8,094 nucleotides of DNA, taken from the NCBI GenBank assembly GCA_018241455.1, contig JAFEDW010000083.1, positions 1 to 8,094 of the forward strand. Reading direction: 5' to 3'. Of the stretch, positions 6,360 to 8,094 are shown in pieces. The DNA comes from Pseudomonadota bacterium (lineage in GTDB: Bacteria > Pseudomonadota > Gammaproteobacteria > Steroidobacterales > Steroidobacteraceae). The notes under the pieces were generated by a model. The model did no database searches. It had not been told where the DNA came from and saw only the letters and a program-made list of their open reading frames with translations. Both the position numbers and the translations under genes were made by a program. Positions within the stretch are counted from its first letter, which is position 1; every line of letters starts with the position of its first letter.

Positions 6360-7528
6360 CAGCAGCTCCCGGCCGGCAGCGCGTGGATGCGCACGCCGCT
6401 GACCACCCGGCTCACGGTGCCGGAGGCGCTGGGCTGGTCGGGCGTGTTGCCGAGCGCGAGCGCGCGATGGAAGGCGTACAACTGCGCGCACAGCGCATAC
6501 GGAAACGCGAGCACGCCATCGTCGGCATCGGCCAGTTGTTCGATCAGCAGGTGATCGCCATCCATCGCGGCATCGCCCGCGCGCGCGGTCAGCGCCACGA
6601 CGCGCCCGGCACGCCCATCGGTGCGCAGTTCGCGCAGCAGGTCGAGGTCGTAGGAACGCGTGTAGGGATCATTGGAGAGCAGCACGAACAGCAGTGTATC
6701 GCCATTGATGATCGTCTTGGGCCCGTGGCGGAAACCGAGCGGCGAATCGTGCGTCGCCACGACGGCGCCGTCGGTCAACTCGAGCAACTTCAGCGCCGCC
6801 TCGCGCGCCACGCCTTTCAGCGCATTGCTGCCCAGGAACACCGCGCGTGCGTAGCGGCCGGCGGCCAACTGGCGCAGCGCCGCGTGGTGCGTGGCCAGCA
6901 AGGTGCGCGCGGCGGCGGCCAGCTGCTCGACACCGGGTGGCGGCTCGCGCAGGTCGGCGAACACCAGCCACGCCGCCAGCAGCATGGAGGTGAAACTCGA
7001 AGTCATTGCGAATCCCGCGTCGTGCGTTTCCGGCGGCAACAGCACGGCGTAACTGCGCGGTTGCGCGTGGCAGCGCTGGTACAACGTGCCCTGTGCGTTG
7101 CACGTGAACACGAGCTGGTGGCAGTCGGGCAGCAACTGCTCGGCCTGGTCGACGACCGCGACGCTCTCCGGACTGCTGCCCGAGCGGCCGAAGGACACCA
7201 GCAGCGTGGGCACGCCTGGCTGCAGGTACTGGCGCGGCGCCGACAGGATATCGGTGGTCGCGATGGCCTCGACGCGCCGGCCCAGTGCCTGCAACAGCGG
7301 TGGGGCCAGGCATTCACCGATGAACGCCGAACTGCCGGCGCCGGTGAGGATCACGCGCAGCTGCGGATTCGCCAGCAGCGGCGCGAGGAACGCGCGGATG
7401 GCCGCTTGCTGCCCGCGCAGCAGCGTCGCGGTGCGGATCCAGCTGTCGGGCTGTTGCGCAATCTCGCGCGCCGTGTGCACGGCGCCCGCGCGCTGCAGCG
7501 CCGCTTCGTCGATGTCCAGGAACTTCAT
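6359..7528 (-). CDS. agaS: Galactosamine-6-phosphate deaminase/isomerase AgaS (SIS-domain protein)
   Basis: AgaS converts D-galactosamine-6-phosphate to tagatose-6-phosphate and ammonia in the cytoplasm, a central step of GalNAc/galactosamine breakdown. The 389-residue protein is close to the length of E. coli AgaS (384) and matches it along its whole length: QPDSWIRT (27-33), the first SIS sugar-phosphate loop ILTGAGSSAFIG (60-71), SFGRSGSSPESV (112-123), PETHDAGFAMTSS (166-178), a second SIS domain with VFLGSN and REAALKLLELT (242-252), the conserved SPLGFRHGPK (262-271), and the terminal GNTPDQPSASGTV (360-372). ATG 7528 is chosen because homology starts there and GGGAA (7540-7536) lies seven bases upstream. 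It begins four bases after the kbaZ stop and shares one base with the kinase start, as expected for a polycistronic message. Confidence 0.95.
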   Translation of the reverse strand: MKFLDIDEAALQRAGAVHTAREIAQQPDSWIRTATLLRGQQAAIRAFLAPLLANPQLRVILTGAGSSAFIGECLAPPLLQALGRRVEAIATTDILSAPRQYLQPGVPTLLVSFGRSGSSPESVAVVDQAEQLLPDCHQLVFTCNAQGTLYQRCHAQPRSYAVLLPPETHDAGFAMTSSFTSMLLAAWLVFADLREPPPGVEQLAAAARTLLATHHAALRQLAAGRYARAVFLGSNALKGVAREAALKLLELTDGAVVATHDSPLGFRHGPKTIINGDTLLFVLLSNDPYTRSYDLDLLRELRTDGRAGRVVALTARAGDAAMDGDHLLIEQLADADDGVLAFPYALCAQLYAFHRALALGNTPDQPSASGTVSRVVSGVRIHALPAGSC

Positions 7529-7532
7529 CGCG

Positions 7533-8094
7533 TCATTCCCGACCGCCGCCGCAGGCGACGCTGTATTGCTGCAACACCAGGTCGATGTGACGCAGCAGCA
7601 GCGCGCGCGCGCCGCCTGCCAGCGCACCGGCGCGCACCTCGGCGTACTGCTGCGGCAGGTACTGGCTGAGCAGCGTCAGCGGCGGCGGTGTCGACTCGAG
7701 GTTGGCCAGCAGTTTCGCCAGCGCCTGCTCGACCTTCGGCACCGGCCAGTAGTACCGCAGGCGGTCGCTGAGGCTGTACTGCTGGTCCAGCAGCAACTGT
7801 GCGCCGGTGGAGTGGTAGTACTTCTGCCAGTGGCGGGGATCCGCCGCCATCGCGGCCAGCATCGTGGCACGCAGCTCCGAGCGCTGTGCCGCCGGGATCA
7901 GCTCGTCCTCGATTTGCGCCAGCGCCCACAGCCCTTCGCGCATCGCAAAGCTCAATCCCGGCCCGACCTTGAGGATCGCGAAATGAGCGCGCACCAGCGC
8001 ACCGAGGTGGGCAGCGGTCTGGTAGTCGGTCGAGTGCGCCTCATAGATCATCGAGGGTTGTGCGGCAATCACGGCGCTGAGCGCCGTAGCGCGC
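7533..8094 (-). CDS. kbaZ: Tagatose-1,6-bisphosphate aldolase accessory subunit KbaZ/AgaZ/GatZ (C-terminal part; 5' end beyond window)
   Basis: The last 186 residues of an approximately 420-residue protein are present; the N-terminus lies beyond the right edge. GatZ/KbaZ proteins are accessory subunits needed for full activity and stability of the class II aldolase GatY/KbaY, which splits tagatose-1,6-bisphosphate into DHAP and glyceraldehyde-3-phosphate. Characteristic stretches are IYEAHSTDYQT, HFAILKVGPGLSFAMREGLWAL, QKYYHS, LSDRLRYYWP and SQYLPQQYAEVRAG, ending in a QYSVACGG tail. The frame is open to the edge: the GTG at 8072 is an internal valine, not a start, because the preceding residues also align with the family. 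It is the first visible gene of the aminosugar operon and ends four bases before agaS. Choice between KbaZ and GatZ rests on the adjacent agaS. Some bacteria encode a Z-type protein without an adjacent Y subunit, which cannot be judged here. Confidence 0.93.
   Translation of the reverse strand, partial: RATALSAVIAAQPSMIYEAHSTDYQTAAHLGALVRAHFAILKVGPGLSFAMREGLWALAQIEDELIPAAQRSELRATMLAAMAADPRHWQKYYHSTGAQLLLDQQYSLSDRLRYYWPVPKVEQALAKLLANLESTPPPLTLLSQYLPQQYAEVRAGALAGGARALLLRHIDLVLQQYSVACGGGRE

Larger units (their letters stand above)
4246..8094 (-). other. GalNAc/galactosamine utilisation operon (kbaZ-agaS-kinase-amidohydrolase), 5' end beyond window
   Basis: Four same-strand genes follow each other with a 4-base gap, a 1-base TGATG overlap and a 4-base ATGA overlap, so they are almost certainly cotranscribed and translationally coupled. 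The enzyme set covers sugar phosphorylation, deamination/isomerisation and aldol cleavage. A deacetylase, tagatose-6-P kinase, transporter and regulator are not visible and may lie upstream, past the right edge. No internal promoter or terminator is seen. Confidence 0.8.

Noticed and set aside
6320..7669. 449-codon open frame on the plus strand opposite agaS
   Set aside because: AgaS matches its family along its full length on the other strand. The plus-strand translation is Arg/Gln/Ala-rich low-information sequence without motifs.
7533..8072. Treating the frame beginning with GTG at 8072 as a complete small gene
   Set aside because: The frame stays open to the window edge and the residues before it align with the KbaZ/GatZ family, so this is the C-terminal part of a longer protein.

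Overview
The window is dense, high-GC bacterial DNA with strong third-position G/C, genes packed end to end and no mobile elements, RNA genes or CRISPR. The type of 2-oxoglutarate dehydrogenase E1, the non-PTS aminosugar genes and a TATCAT-type -10 box lying right against a start codon suggest a gammaproteobacterium, perhaps near Xanthomonadales or Nevskiales. That placement is an inference, not a proven assignment.

Layout. Bases 1-2068 (minus strand) hold the N-terminal three quarters of sucA, the E1 subunit of 2-oxoglutarate dehydrogenase. Bases 2069-2253 form a divergent control region. Bases 2254-4263 (plus) encode an exported alpha-galactosidase-like glycosidase of clan GH-D (GH36-like). 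From 8094 down to 4246 (minus) runs a compact operon. In transcription order it contains the C-terminal part of kbaZ/agaZ (tagatose-bisphosphate aldolase accessory subunit), agaS (galactosamine-6-phosphate deaminase/isomerase), a sugar kinase of the NAGK/BadF-BadG family, and an exported metal-dependent amidohydrolase (Amidohydro_2 type). Its junctions are a 4-bp gap, a 1-bp TGATG overlap and a 4-bp ATGA overlap. Its 3' end overlaps the glycosidase 3' end by 18 bp.

How the genes fit together. AgaS and KbaZ/AgaZ are hallmark enzymes of N-acetylgalactosamine (GalNAc) and galactosamine catabolism. With an ATP-dependent kinase replacing PTS phosphorylation and an exported GH36-like enzyme nearby, the likely scheme has four steps. 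Alpha-linked GalNAc (or galactosamine/galactose) is released outside the cytoplasm and taken up. The kinase phosphorylates it at O6. Any acetyl group is removed and AgaS converts galactosamine-6-P to tagatose-6-P. After a second phosphorylation the aldolase splits tagatose-1,6-bisphosphate. No GalNAc-6-P deacetylase of the NagA/AgaA type is visible here. The exported amidohydrolase has no settled role and is the most interesting gene. The sucA gene is housekeeping and probably unrelated to the sugar genes.
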